A stretch of 64,000 nt of DNA from an uncultured Alistipes sp. (lineage in GTDB: Bacteria; Bacteroidota; Bacteroidia; Bacteroidales; Rikenellaceae). Every line of letters begins with the position of its first letter. Positions within the stretch are counted from its first letter, which is position 1. The stretch lies in NCBI GenBank assembly GCA_910576555.1, contig CAJTIY010000004.1:62001-126000 (forward strand), read 5' to 3'. The notes beneath the pieces are model-generated. The model saw nothing but the letters and a program-made list of their open reading frames with translations, ran no database searches and was not told the origin of the DNA. Positions 26,604 to 34,545 of the stretch are shown piece after piece. Both the position numbers and the translations under genes were made by a program.

Positions 26604-28583
26604 TCAACGGTTGTCGGCGGGCTCGAGGCGCAGCACGAAGCCGCCGCCGGGGGCCAGCGGAATGCGCAGGCGGGTCTTCGAGGTCGCGGTCCGCTCGCGG
26701 AGCGCATAGCGTTCGGGCTCCTCGGCCGAACGCTTGTCGTCGGCGAGCATCGTGAGGCGGTACCTGCGGCCGGGCTCGAGGAACGAAAGGTCGACCTCAA
26801 GCGTGCGCGGCGTCCAGTCGGTCATGCCGCCCACGTACCACGCCTCGCCCTTGCGGCGCGCCGTGACGATGTGCTCGGCGATCTCGCCCGAGAGCACCTG
26901 CGTGCGGTCGTAGACCGAGGGCAGCGAGGCGATGAACCGCGTGCAGGGTTCGTCCGCGATGTAGTGCGAGGGCGAGTCGCAGAGCATCGCCAGCGGCATG
27001 TCGAACACCACGTAGGCGGCCGCCTGATGGGCCCGCGTGCCCTGACTCATCGGCCGGTAGTAGTCGATCGCGAAGCCCTCGCGCGTGGCGTTGCGGAAGG
27101 CGCCGGGCGTATAGTCGACCGGGCCCTGCACCATGCGGATGAAGGGGAAGGTGACGTCGTAGGAGGGCATGTCGGGATTGCTCCACTTGAGCTCCTCCAG
27201 CCCGAAGACGCCCTCGAAGTTGAGGATGTTCGGATAGGTGCGGTCGAGTCCCGTGGGCTTGTAGACGCCATGGATGTCGAGCGTCAGCCGGTGCGCGGCG
27301 GCCGCCTCGGCCAGCCGGTAGACCCGCTCGACGGCCAGCTGGTCGTCGCGGTCGATGAAGTCGACCTTGAAGCCCTTGATGCCCAGCGCCGCGTAGTGGG
27401 CGCACGCCTCCTCGAGCTTGGCGTCGAGCACGTTGGCCACGGCCCACAGGATGAGGCCCACGCCCCGCTCGTCGGCGTAACGCACCAGCTCGGGAAGGTC
27501 GATGGCCGGGATCGCCGCCATCACGTCGCCGCCCTTCGGGTCGGACCACCCCTCGTCGAGCACGACGTACTCCAGACCGTACGCCGCCGCGAAGTCGATG
27601 TAGGCCTTGTAGGTGCGCGTGTCGATCCCCGGTTCGAAGTCGACGTGGGTCAGGCCCCAGTCGTTCCACCACTCCCACGCCACCTTGCCGGGCTCGATCC
27701 ACGAGCAGTCGGCGACGCGGCACTCGGCGCCGAGCGCATAGACCAGATCGTTGGTCGGCAGCTCACGGGCCTCGTCGGCCACGGCCACGATGCGCCACGG
27801 ATAGGTGCGCGTGCCCTCCACGCGGGCGATGCAGTCGTGCCGCGTCGCCACCCGCTCCTGACAGCGCCGCTCGTGGAGGTAGCAACTGTCGGGCAGGGCG
27901 GCGAACAGGCCCCGCAGCGTCCCCCCGTCGGGGGTGAGGAACATGCCGGGATAGGACTCCAGATCGGACTCGCAGATGAGCGCCTTGCCCCGGCCGCGGC
28001 CCCAGTCGGCGGCCAGCGGCAGCAGCACGGGTTTGTCGGTGCGGAACTCGCTCGCACGGCAGCGGTCGTAGCAGAACTGGAAGGCGTTGCAGAAGCCGTC
28101 GGAGCAGGCGGCGAAGAGTTCGGGGTCGCCCGCGAAGCGGAATGCGGCGATTTCGTCGACGACGGTCCGCTCGCCGGCGAACGCCGTCTCGAAGCGGTAG
28201 GCGCAGCCCTCGTCGAAGACACGGAACGTCACGGCATAGCCGCCGTCATAGGTCAGTCGCAGCTGGTTGTAGCGCTCGGCGACCTCCGACTGCCGGTGGA
28301 AGGGGGCCGGGATGACGCGGTCGACCGACGTGCGGTCGGCGGCGACGATCCGCGCGCCGCGCGCCGGGACGAGCCCTTCGGCGAAGCGCAGGCCGATCGC
28401 CGCGGGTTCGAGCAGCGCCGTCCCGCGGCGCGAAACGGCATAAGTGAGCGAATCGGTCGCACGGACGTCGACGACCAGCGTCCCGTCGGGCGATGCGATC
28501 CGATAATCGGCGGCTTGGGCCCGCAGGGCGGTCAGAGCGCCGCACGACGCGAGGAGAAGGAGGGCTTTACGGAAAAGATTCAT
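26604..28583 (-). CDS. GH97 glycosidase, retaining type, probable alpha-galactosidase
   Basis: A 659-residue secreted enzyme: signal peptide, N-terminal beta-sandwich, a catalytic barrel and a C-terminal beta domain. GH97 contains inverting alpha-glucosidases that use Glu and retaining alpha-galactosidases that use Asp. Here GFKVDFIDRDD places Asp408 as nucleophile, and Glu463 in NFEGVFGLEE is 55 residues later, the spacing of the characterised retaining enzyme. It lies 15 bp after the six-hairpin gene and 28 bp before GH110. The ATG at 28583 is preferred over an upstream TTG. Confidence 0.88.
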   Translation of the reverse strand: MNLFRKALLLLASCGALTALRAQAADYRIASPDGTLVVDVRATDSLTYAVSRRGTALLEPAAIGLRFAEGLVPARGARIVAADRTSVDRVIPAPFHRQSEVAERYNQLRLTYDGGYAVTFRVFDEGCAYRFETAFAGERTVVDEIAAFRFAGDPELFAACSDGFCNAFQFCYDRCRASEFRTDKPVLLPLAADWGRGRGKALICESDLESYPGMFLTPDGGTLRGLFAALPDSCYLHERRCQERVATRHDCIARVEGTRTYPWRIVAVADEARELPTNDLVYALGAECRVADCSWIEPGKVAWEWWNDWGLTHVDFEPGIDTRTYKAYIDFAAAYGLEYVVLDEGWSDPKGGDVMAAIPAIDLPELVRYADERGVGLILWAVANVLDAKLEEACAHYAALGIKGFKVDFIDRDDQLAVERVYRLAEAAAAHRLTLDIHGVYKPTGLDRTYPNILNFEGVFGLEELKWSNPDMPSYDVTFPFIRMVQGPVDYTPGAFRNATREGFAIDYYRPMSQGTRAHQAAAYVVFDMPLAMLCDSPSHYIADEPCTRFIASLPSVYDRTQVLSGEIAEHIVTARRKGEAWYVGGMTDWTPRTLEVDLSFLEPGRRYRLTMLADDKRSAEEPERYALRERTATSKTRLRIPLAPGGGFVLRLEPADNR

Positions 28584-28598
28584 GGCCAATGGTGTTCG

Positions 28599-30644
28599 TT
28601 ATTCGGTAAGTCGGATGGTGAGGGTTTCGCCGGCGGCGATGCGGTGGCGATGCGGCGCGGCACCGCGTCGGGCGACCGTCACGCAGAGGCGGTCGGCCGC
28701 TTCGCGCACGACCTCGATGTCGAAGTCGGAGCCGAAGGCGCGGATCCGCCGCAGCCGCATGCGGTCCCAGCCGGCCGGCATCGAAGGGGTCAGTTCGAAG
28801 CTCCGCAGCCCGACGGGGCGGATGCCGAACAGGCCCTCGGTGACGACGCGGCAGTAGAGGCCGCTCTCGGCCGAAAGGTGGCGCTGCGACCCCTCGGGCC
28901 ACGCCTCGATGGGATAGGGCACGTGGTCGCCCAGCAACCGGCGCTGCGAGTAGGCGTGCAGCAGCTCGGTGGCCCGGTCGGCGTGGCCGGCGTTGTAGAT
29001 GCCGCGCAGCGCATAGAGCGTCGAGCGGTCCCAGAAGGTGGCGCTGCCCTGCTCGGTCAGCAGACCGTCGTCGGTCAGCAGCTCGGGGCCCAGCAGCGCC
29101 CGCACGGTGCCCTCGCGGTGCTTGTCGAGCCCCACGATCAGCGGCATGCAGATCCACGACCGCAGCAGCGTGTTGCCCTCGTAGTAGCGGTAGGTGTCGT
29201 AGCCGCCCACCTCGGCGCCGAAGTGACGTTCGATGGCGGCGCCCAGCCGACGGGCGCGCTGCGCATAGATGCGCGTTTTCGCGGCGCCGAGCCCCAGCTC
29301 GCGCGTCAGCGACACGGCCGAACGCAGGGCGTCGTAGTAGAGCGTCGAGGTGCAGAGGTTAGCGTCGCCCGCGGGGAAGCGCCCCTCCAGCTCGTCGGAG
29401 TCGGAGGCCACGACCCCCTGCTGCGTGAGCTGCCGGTGGCAATAGGCGAGGCACCACTCGATGAGCGGCCACAGCTCGCGGGCCTCGGCCTCCGAGCCCG
29501 ACGCCAGCGCATAGCGCGCGGCGCCCGAGGCGATCATGGCCGCGTCGCCGCGGTCGCCCGCACCGTCCCAGATGTCGGTGCCCTCGGCGATGATCGAACT
29601 GGGCAGGGGCCGGAATTCGGGATTCATGAAGCGGGCGAAGTGGCGGAAGGAGTTCAGCGCCGAGGCGTTGCCGACGCCGTAGCCCAGATAGGGAAAGAAG
29701 GGATCGACATACTCGGCCTGATCGTTGGCCCAGATCGCCGCATAGTAGGATTCGCCGCCCGGAGCGTGCATGTAGCCGCCCTTCGTGGCGCAGATGCTCT
29801 CCGAGGCACGGAGCTTCGCATAGCGGAATTGGGTGTCGATCACCGGATCGGGCGTCTCGAGCACGAGGTTCGCCCCCACGGTGTCGCGCACGAAGGCCCG
29901 GCGTGCGGCCCACTCCGCCTCGACATCAGCCGCAAGGGGCGGCTCGTCGGCCCGATGGGCTTGGAACAGGGCCGCGAAGCAGAGCGAATCGCCCGGCGCG
30001 AGCCTGTAGGTGCCGCTGCCCGCGAGGTCGCAGCGCACGGCATAGGCCCCGTCGAGGCCCTTCGCCGGATCGGTCGTCGCGACCTGCGAGAAGGCCGGCA
30101 CACAGACCGTGAGCGACTTCGGCCCGATGTTCCGCAGCACGTACCGCTCGCACAGCATCGGGAGGCGGCACGAGGGGAAGATCGTGCGCGTCATCGTCGC
30201 CGCCGGCACGGGTTCCGTCCGGCGGGCCGCCCCCACGTTGGTGCGGCCGAGGCCCCAGCGGCTGCGGACCTCCACCGCCCCGTCGATGGCGACGCGCTCG
30301 ACGCGTTCGGCCTGCAGCACGAGGCCGTCGACGCCCAGCAGCGAGGGGATGTCCGTCGCCATGCGGTACATCAGCGAGCCGTGCGTGTCGTTGGGCAGCG
30401 TGCGCAGCATCGGGAAGACGAGCGACCGCTCCGCGCGGAACGCGCCCCGCTCGTCGACGCCCCAGCGCAGCACGACGGCCATCCGCTCGCCGCTCATCTC
30501 GATATGGTCGGCATGCGGCGTATCGTTTCCGGGGCACCACGCGATGCCCGGCATCGGGCCCTCGTCGAGGTGCCAGCGCTGGGCCTTCGCGACCGCGGCG
30601 GCGAAAAGAAAGCAGAGGATGCAGAGTGCGGTTTTTCGGATCAT
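28599..30644 (-). CDS. Secreted (alpha/alpha)6-barrel protein, glycosidase-like, family unassigned
   Basis: A 681-residue exported protein (signal peptide MIRKTALCILCFLFAAAVAKA). The N-terminal 270 residues look like a beta-sandwich domain. The rest has the helical-barrel pattern of six-hairpin glycosidases: GGYMHAPGGESYYAAIWAND, EGTDIWDGAGDRGDAAMI, RFPAGDANLCTSTLYYDAL, GSATFWDRSTLYALRGI and VPYPIEAWPEGSQRHLSAES. I could not place it in a named GH family. Several Asp and Glu in these blocks could be catalytic. The context (GH97, GH110, proteases) suggests action on a host glycoprotein glycan. Confidence 0.7.
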   Translation of the reverse strand: MIRKTALCILCFLFAAAVAKAQRWHLDEGPMPGIAWCPGNDTPHADHIEMSGERMAVVLRWGVDERGAFRAERSLVFPMLRTLPNDTHGSLMYRMATDIPSLLGVDGLVLQAERVERVAIDGAVEVRSRWGLGRTNVGAARRTEPVPAATMTRTIFPSCRLPMLCERYVLRNIGPKSLTVCVPAFSQVATTDPAKGLDGAYAVRCDLAGSGTYRLAPGDSLCFAALFQAHRADEPPLAADVEAEWAARRAFVRDTVGANLVLETPDPVIDTQFRYAKLRASESICATKGGYMHAPGGESYYAAIWANDQAEYVDPFFPYLGYGVGNASALNSFRHFARFMNPEFRPLPSSIIAEGTDIWDGAGDRGDAAMIASGAARYALASGSEAEARELWPLIEWCLAYCHRQLTQQGVVASDSDELEGRFPAGDANLCTSTLYYDALRSAVSLTRELGLGAAKTRIYAQRARRLGAAIERHFGAEVGGYDTYRYYEGNTLLRSWICMPLIVGLDKHREGTVRALLGPELLTDDGLLTEQGSATFWDRSTLYALRGIYNAGHADRATELLHAYSQRRLLGDHVPYPIEAWPEGSQRHLSAESGLYCRVVTEGLFGIRPVGLRSFELTPSMPAGWDRMRLRRIRAFGSDFDIEVVREAADRLCVTVARRGAAPHRHRIAAGETLTIRLTE

Positions 30645-30673
30645 CGGTTCGGGGTTTCGGTGTGGGTTCGGAA

Positions 30674-31720
30674 CTATTCGTCGCAGCGGATGTCGCGCGT
30701 GAGCCGGCAGTCGCGTTTCAGACGCAGGCGGAGCACGCATTCGCGCTCGCCGGCGAAACGGGTGTTCTGCAGCAGGTAGAGGGGCAGCCAGCCGTAGGCC
30801 TTCGCGCCGTCGTGTTCGGCCTCGACCAGACAGTTGCAGTAGCGCACGCCGAACTCCTTCTCGGGTTCGAACACCTGCGCCACGGGGATGCGGCACGCTC
30901 CCCTGCGGCCCGTCGCGGCCACGGCCTGCGGCTCCTCACGGACCGAGTAGGAGTACCACCGCACGGGATAGAGGCGCACGACGGCGCCCCGCACGGGCCT
31001 CCCGTCGCTCTCCACCACCTCGATGCGGATGCGCTCGGGCAGCGCCGCGGAGACGAGGTCGTCGATGTCGACGTTGCGGCCGCCCGCCAGATCGATCATC
31101 CTTACGGCGTAGTCGCTCCAGCGCTCCTCGCCGTAGGGGTAGTTCATGATGCAGCGCACGCCGCCGAACGCGGCGCCGTTGATCGGGTTCTTATCCGCAT
31201 CGACCTTCATGGCGTAGATGTCGGGCACACCGCGGGCATGGCCGAACTCGTGGATGATGCCGTCGACGGCATTCCGCTCGAAGGGCGAGTTGAAGCGGTC
31301 GTCGTGGGTTCGCGCATGGTAGATCGTCTGCCATTCGTCGCCGTACCAGCCGCCGCCCGTCTCGCGCGGATCGGACTTGTAGCCGTCCATCACCACCAGA
31401 TAGTCGTGCTCGGGGTGGGGCTTGCCGATCTCGTCGGTCGACAGCCCGTCGTAGACGTAGAAGGCGTCCCAGTCCACGACGAACTCGTAGCGGGCGCGGA
31501 AGCGCCCATCGTAGTTGAAGGCGCGGTCGATGCGGCGGAACATATCCTCGGTCAGCCGGCGCACGCGGTCGAGGCCGCCCAGCGAGTCGACCGACGTGCG
31601 GTCGATGCCGATCTTCACGCTGAAGCGATGGACGGGCTGCGCCGCGGCCCCGCCGCAGAGCAGCGAGCAGAGCAGCGGACAGAGCAGCGCAGCCCGCCGC
31701 ACGATACGGTTCGTCTTCAT
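30674..31720 (-). CDS. Secreted metzincin-like zinc metalloprotease
   Basis: A 348-residue exported protein with a signal peptide ending near GGAAAQ. The zinc site is HEFGHARGVPD (His157, Glu158, His161, Asp167), the HExxHxxGxxD pattern of metzincins, and a Met-turn candidate follows in RCIMNYPYG. The C-terminal 110 residues look like an Ig-type or carboxypeptidase-regulatory beta domain (IRIEVVESDGRPVRGAVVRLYP). It is 4 bp from the M60-like gene upstream. I do not recognise a characterised homologue; a host glycoprotein is the likely substrate by context. Confidence 0.75.
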   Translation of the reverse strand: MKTNRIVRRAALLCPLLCSLLCGGAAAQPVHRFSVKIGIDRTSVDSLGGLDRVRRLTEDMFRRIDRAFNYDGRFRARYEFVVDWDAFYVYDGLSTDEIGKPHPEHDYLVVMDGYKSDPRETGGGWYGDEWQTIYHARTHDDRFNSPFERNAVDGIIHEFGHARGVPDIYAMKVDADKNPINGAAFGGVRCIMNYPYGEERWSDYAVRMIDLAGGRNVDIDDLVSAALPERIRIEVVESDGRPVRGAVVRLYPVRWYSYSVREEPQAVAATGRRGACRIPVAQVFEPEKEFGVRYCNCLVEAEHDGAKAYGWLPLYLLQNTRFAGERECVLRLRLKRDCRLTRDIRCDE

Positions 31721-31724
31721 GGCA

Positions 31725-33035
31725 TCAGCTTTCGAGCGATCGGCGGATCAGCTCCAACTCCTCGGAGGTGTAGGTCGCCGCCACGACATCCTCGCCGGCG
31801 GCCTCCGAGACGTGGGAGAGGAAGAACAGCAGCTTGTCGTAGGGCGTGCGCAGGTGCTCCATCGCTGCGCCGTCGAGGTCGTAGAGCGCCCGGAAGGCCT
31901 TCTTGTAGACATCCCAGCCGTAGCGCTCCTTGATGCGCAGGAAGGTGTAGTGGAGCGCGTCGCCGTTGTTCTTGGCGATGCCGGCGCCGATCGTCTCGTC
32001 GTAGAAGATCTTGTAGTAGTTGATCGCATCGGCGCCGCGGTAGCAGATGTCGCGCTGCGACATCGTGCCGTCGCATGCCTCCAGCGCATAGGACATGCGG
32101 AAGTTGGCGAAGATCTCGTCGTTCCAGTTCCAGCGGCCCTCGCGGCGGATCGTGCCCGACGAGAAGACGTGGCCGATCTCGTGCATGATGCCGAAGCCCC
32201 AGTCGTCGAACTCCACGGTGCGTTCGAGGAGTTTCGTCACGGCGACGTGGCTGTTCCACAGAATGGGGTTGCCCGCCAGCGCCCAGTAGCCCGGCTCGAT
32301 GCCCGGCGTGTTGAGGATGACGATCTTGCGACCGTCGTAGGGCACGTCGCCCACCAACTCGGCATAGGCCTCGTAGATGCGGTCGAGGTGTGCGAGCCAC
32401 CTGTCGACGGCCTCGTCGGAGAGGGTCACCTTGTCGCGGTCGAGGCGCAGCACGATGTGCTCGCTCTCGCGCGTGTAGATCGCCTCCTCGGGCGTCGGCA
32501 CGACGCGCACGTCGTCGAACCACGCCGTGCCGGCCGCCTTGCCGCCGTTGACCGTGCCCCACGGGAAGCCCAGCGAGCAGCGGATCTCCGCCTCGCCGTT
32601 GCCATCGGCCACGAAGTCCATGTAGACCTCCTGCCAGTCCGACGTGCCGTAGACGAACTCCGAAGCGTTCCACGGCTGCTCCAGTCCGTCGGGCGCGAGG
32701 TAGAGCACCGCACCGCGGCCCTCCTTCACATCGTCGCACTTCACGCGGGCCGAGACGCGGTAGAGCCGGCCCGCCTCGAGCCCCCGCAGCCGGTGGCCGA
32801 CGTGGAGCGAGGTGCGCTCGTCGCTCGAGAGCTTCACGCAGCCGCGCCCCGCGGCATCGCCGTCGGGAAGGTACTCGATCGTTCCGGGAACCTCGCCTTC
32901 GTTGCCGCTCCACAGGCGGGCGAAGCGCTTCGGGCTGTCGAAATCGTCGGAGAACACGCGATCGCGCCCGACGAAGGCGTATGCGCCGATGCCGCAGAGG
33001 GCCAGCGTCGCCAAAATACAAATCGTCTTCTTCAT
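31725..33035 (-). CDS. M60-like (enhancin-type) metalloprotease, copy 2
   Basis: A 436-residue exported gluzincin related to mucin-targeting M60-like proteases. After a signal peptide (the LALC sequence is a poor lipobox), residues about 28-180 form a carbohydrate-binding-like beta domain (FSDDFDSPKRF, then AWFDDVRVVP). The protease domain has HEIGH (His285, Glu286, His289) with the third ligand Glu307 in NWNDEIFANF, fitting HExxH-x17-E. It is a paralogue of the gene just upstream (39-bp gap), with shared blocks IEPGYWALAGNPILWNS and ESGYWALAGYPILWSS. Family assignment is good; O-glycan dependence is inferred. Confidence 0.85.
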   Translation of the reverse strand: MKKTICILATLALCGIGAYAFVGRDRVFSDDFDSPKRFARLWSGNEGEVPGTIEYLPDGDAAGRGCVKLSSDERTSLHVGHRLRGLEAGRLYRVSARVKCDDVKEGRGAVLYLAPDGLEQPWNASEFVYGTSDWQEVYMDFVADGNGEAEIRCSLGFPWGTVNGGKAAGTAWFDDVRVVPTPEEAIYTRESEHIVLRLDRDKVTLSDEAVDRWLAHLDRIYEAYAELVGDVPYDGRKIVILNTPGIEPGYWALAGNPILWNSHVAVTKLLERTVEFDDWGFGIMHEIGHVFSSGTIRREGRWNWNDEIFANFRMSYALEACDGTMSQRDICYRGADAINYYKIFYDETIGAGIAKNNGDALHYTFLRIKERYGWDVYKKAFRALYDLDGAAMEHLRTPYDKLLFFLSHVSEAAGEDVVAATYTSEELELIRRSLES

Positions 33036-33074
33036 GGTCTGTCGTTTCTTTTTGAATCGCCCGGGATCCGCCCG

Positions 33075-34448
33075 TCACTGCAGCGTCCGGCGGATCGACG
33101 CCAGCTCCGACTCGGAGAAATACTGGGTCTTGACATCGATATCGCGGCCCAGCTCCTCGGAGGCGTACTTCGAGAGCAGCGAAAGGAAGTGTTCGAACTT
33201 GGCGTACTTGCTCGAGGCGCCGGCGCCGCCGGTGGCCGTCAGCTCGCGGAACGTCAGCTTGAAGGGCTCCCACCCGATGCAGTCGTCGCCGGCCAGACGG
33301 CCGAGCATGTAGTGGATGCCGTCGTCGTTGACGCCCGTGCCGATCGTCTTATGATATTCGTTCTTGTAGTGCTCCATCACCTCGCGGCCCGTGTAGACTC
33401 GATTGTCGGTCCACACCTTGCCGTCGTTCCGCTCCAGCCCGTACTGCATGCGGAAATTGGCGAACATCTCGTCGTTCCAGTTCCAGCCCGAGTTGCCGAT
33501 GTTGAAGACGTGGCCGATCTCGTGCAGCAGGCCGAAGCTCCACGTGCCGTGCTGCTCCAGCTCGTTGAGCGTATCCTCCACGGCGGTGTAGTTGCTGCTC
33601 CACAGGATCGGGTATCCGGCCAGCGCCCAGTAGCCGCTCTCGATGCCGCGCGTCGAGAGGATCGCCAGCTTGCGGCCCTCGTGCGGCACATCGCCCATCA
33701 GCTCGCGGTAGGATTCGTACATGCTGTCGAGGTCGGCGATCCACCGGGCGAGCGTCTGCGCCGAAACGAAGACCTTCGAGGGCTCGATGAAGAGGCGGAT
33801 GTGCTCGCCCTCCTGCATGTAGAGCTCGTCGGAGACCTCCACGACGGAGATGTTGTCGTAATAGACCGTGCCATAGGTGTATCCGCCGTTGGTCGTGCCG
33901 CCGTAGCGGAAACCCAGCGCGCAGACGATCTCGGCCGTGCCGTCGTCGTCCGACATGAAGTCGGCGTAGAGCGAGGTCCAGCTCTTGAGGTTGGTGCCGT
34001 AGACGAACTTCGAAGCGCCCCACAGCTGCTTTTGCGACATGTCGAACAGCACAGCGCCGCGCCCCAGATTCTCGGGGATATCCGAATAGCGGATCTTGGC
34101 GTAGACGCGGTACATGCAGTCGGGTTTCAGCCCCGTGAGCTTCTGCTTGATGCCCACGCAGCACTTGCCCTTCTCGGGGAACTGCTGGATGCGGATGCAG
34201 CGGCTGTCGCCTACGCCCGCCCCTTCGACCACCTCGACCGTAGCGTTGGCGCCGTTGTGGAAATCGACGCGCTGCCAGCCGTCGAGGCCCGCTTCGAAGG
34301 TGCCGTTGACGACCTTCACCGCATAGGGATTGTCCGGATTGTCGGGACCGGGCGTAGGACCGGGTTTCTTGCCGTCGTCATCGCCGCCGCAAGCCCACAG
34401 GGCGCAAAGCGCGCCCCACGTCATCAATAGGAATGCGAATCTTTTCAT
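33075..34448 (-). CDS. M60-like metalloprotease lipoprotein, copy 1
   Basis: A 457-residue lipoprotein with lipobox LWAC (Cys about 20), then GGDDDGKK, an acidic tail after Cys typical of surface-exported Bacteroidota lipoproteins, and a Pro-rich spacer. A binding-module-like domain (VVNGTFEAGLDGWQRVDF to VYYDNISVVEV) precedes the protease domain with HEIGH (His309, Glu310, His313) and Glu327 in NWNDEMFANF. The pair with its paralogue suggests two related but distinct cleavage preferences. It follows the surface lipoprotein gene by 97 bp. Confidence 0.87.
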   Translation of the reverse strand: MKRFAFLLMTWGALCALWACGGDDDGKKPGPTPGPDNPDNPYAVKVVNGTFEAGLDGWQRVDFHNGANATVEVVEGAGVGDSRCIRIQQFPEKGKCCVGIKQKLTGLKPDCMYRVYAKIRYSDIPENLGRGAVLFDMSQKQLWGASKFVYGTNLKSWTSLYADFMSDDDGTAEIVCALGFRYGGTTNGGYTYGTVYYDNISVVEVSDELYMQEGEHIRLFIEPSKVFVSAQTLARWIADLDSMYESYRELMGDVPHEGRKLAILSTRGIESGYWALAGYPILWSSNYTAVEDTLNELEQHGTWSFGLLHEIGHVFNIGNSGWNWNDEMFANFRMQYGLERNDGKVWTDNRVYTGREVMEHYKNEYHKTIGTGVNDDGIHYMLGRLAGDDCIGWEPFKLTFRELTATGGAGASSKYAKFEHFLSLLSKYASEELGRDIDVKTQYFSESELASIRRTLQ

Positions 34449-34545
34449 AGCCTTGATTTTGAATGGTTAGGACTCCGCCCCGTCCCGCGGCACCGGCGAG
34501 GAGGATGCTCCCGCCGGTGCGTGCGGAGCCGGAACGTCGGCGACG

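Noticed and set aside
26505..30779. 1424-residue open frame on the plus strand
   Set aside because: Antisense to GH97 and the six-hairpin gene; no recognisable domain.
31515..34430. 971-residue open frame on the plus strand
   Set aside because: Antisense to both M60-like protease genes; composition of a shadow frame.
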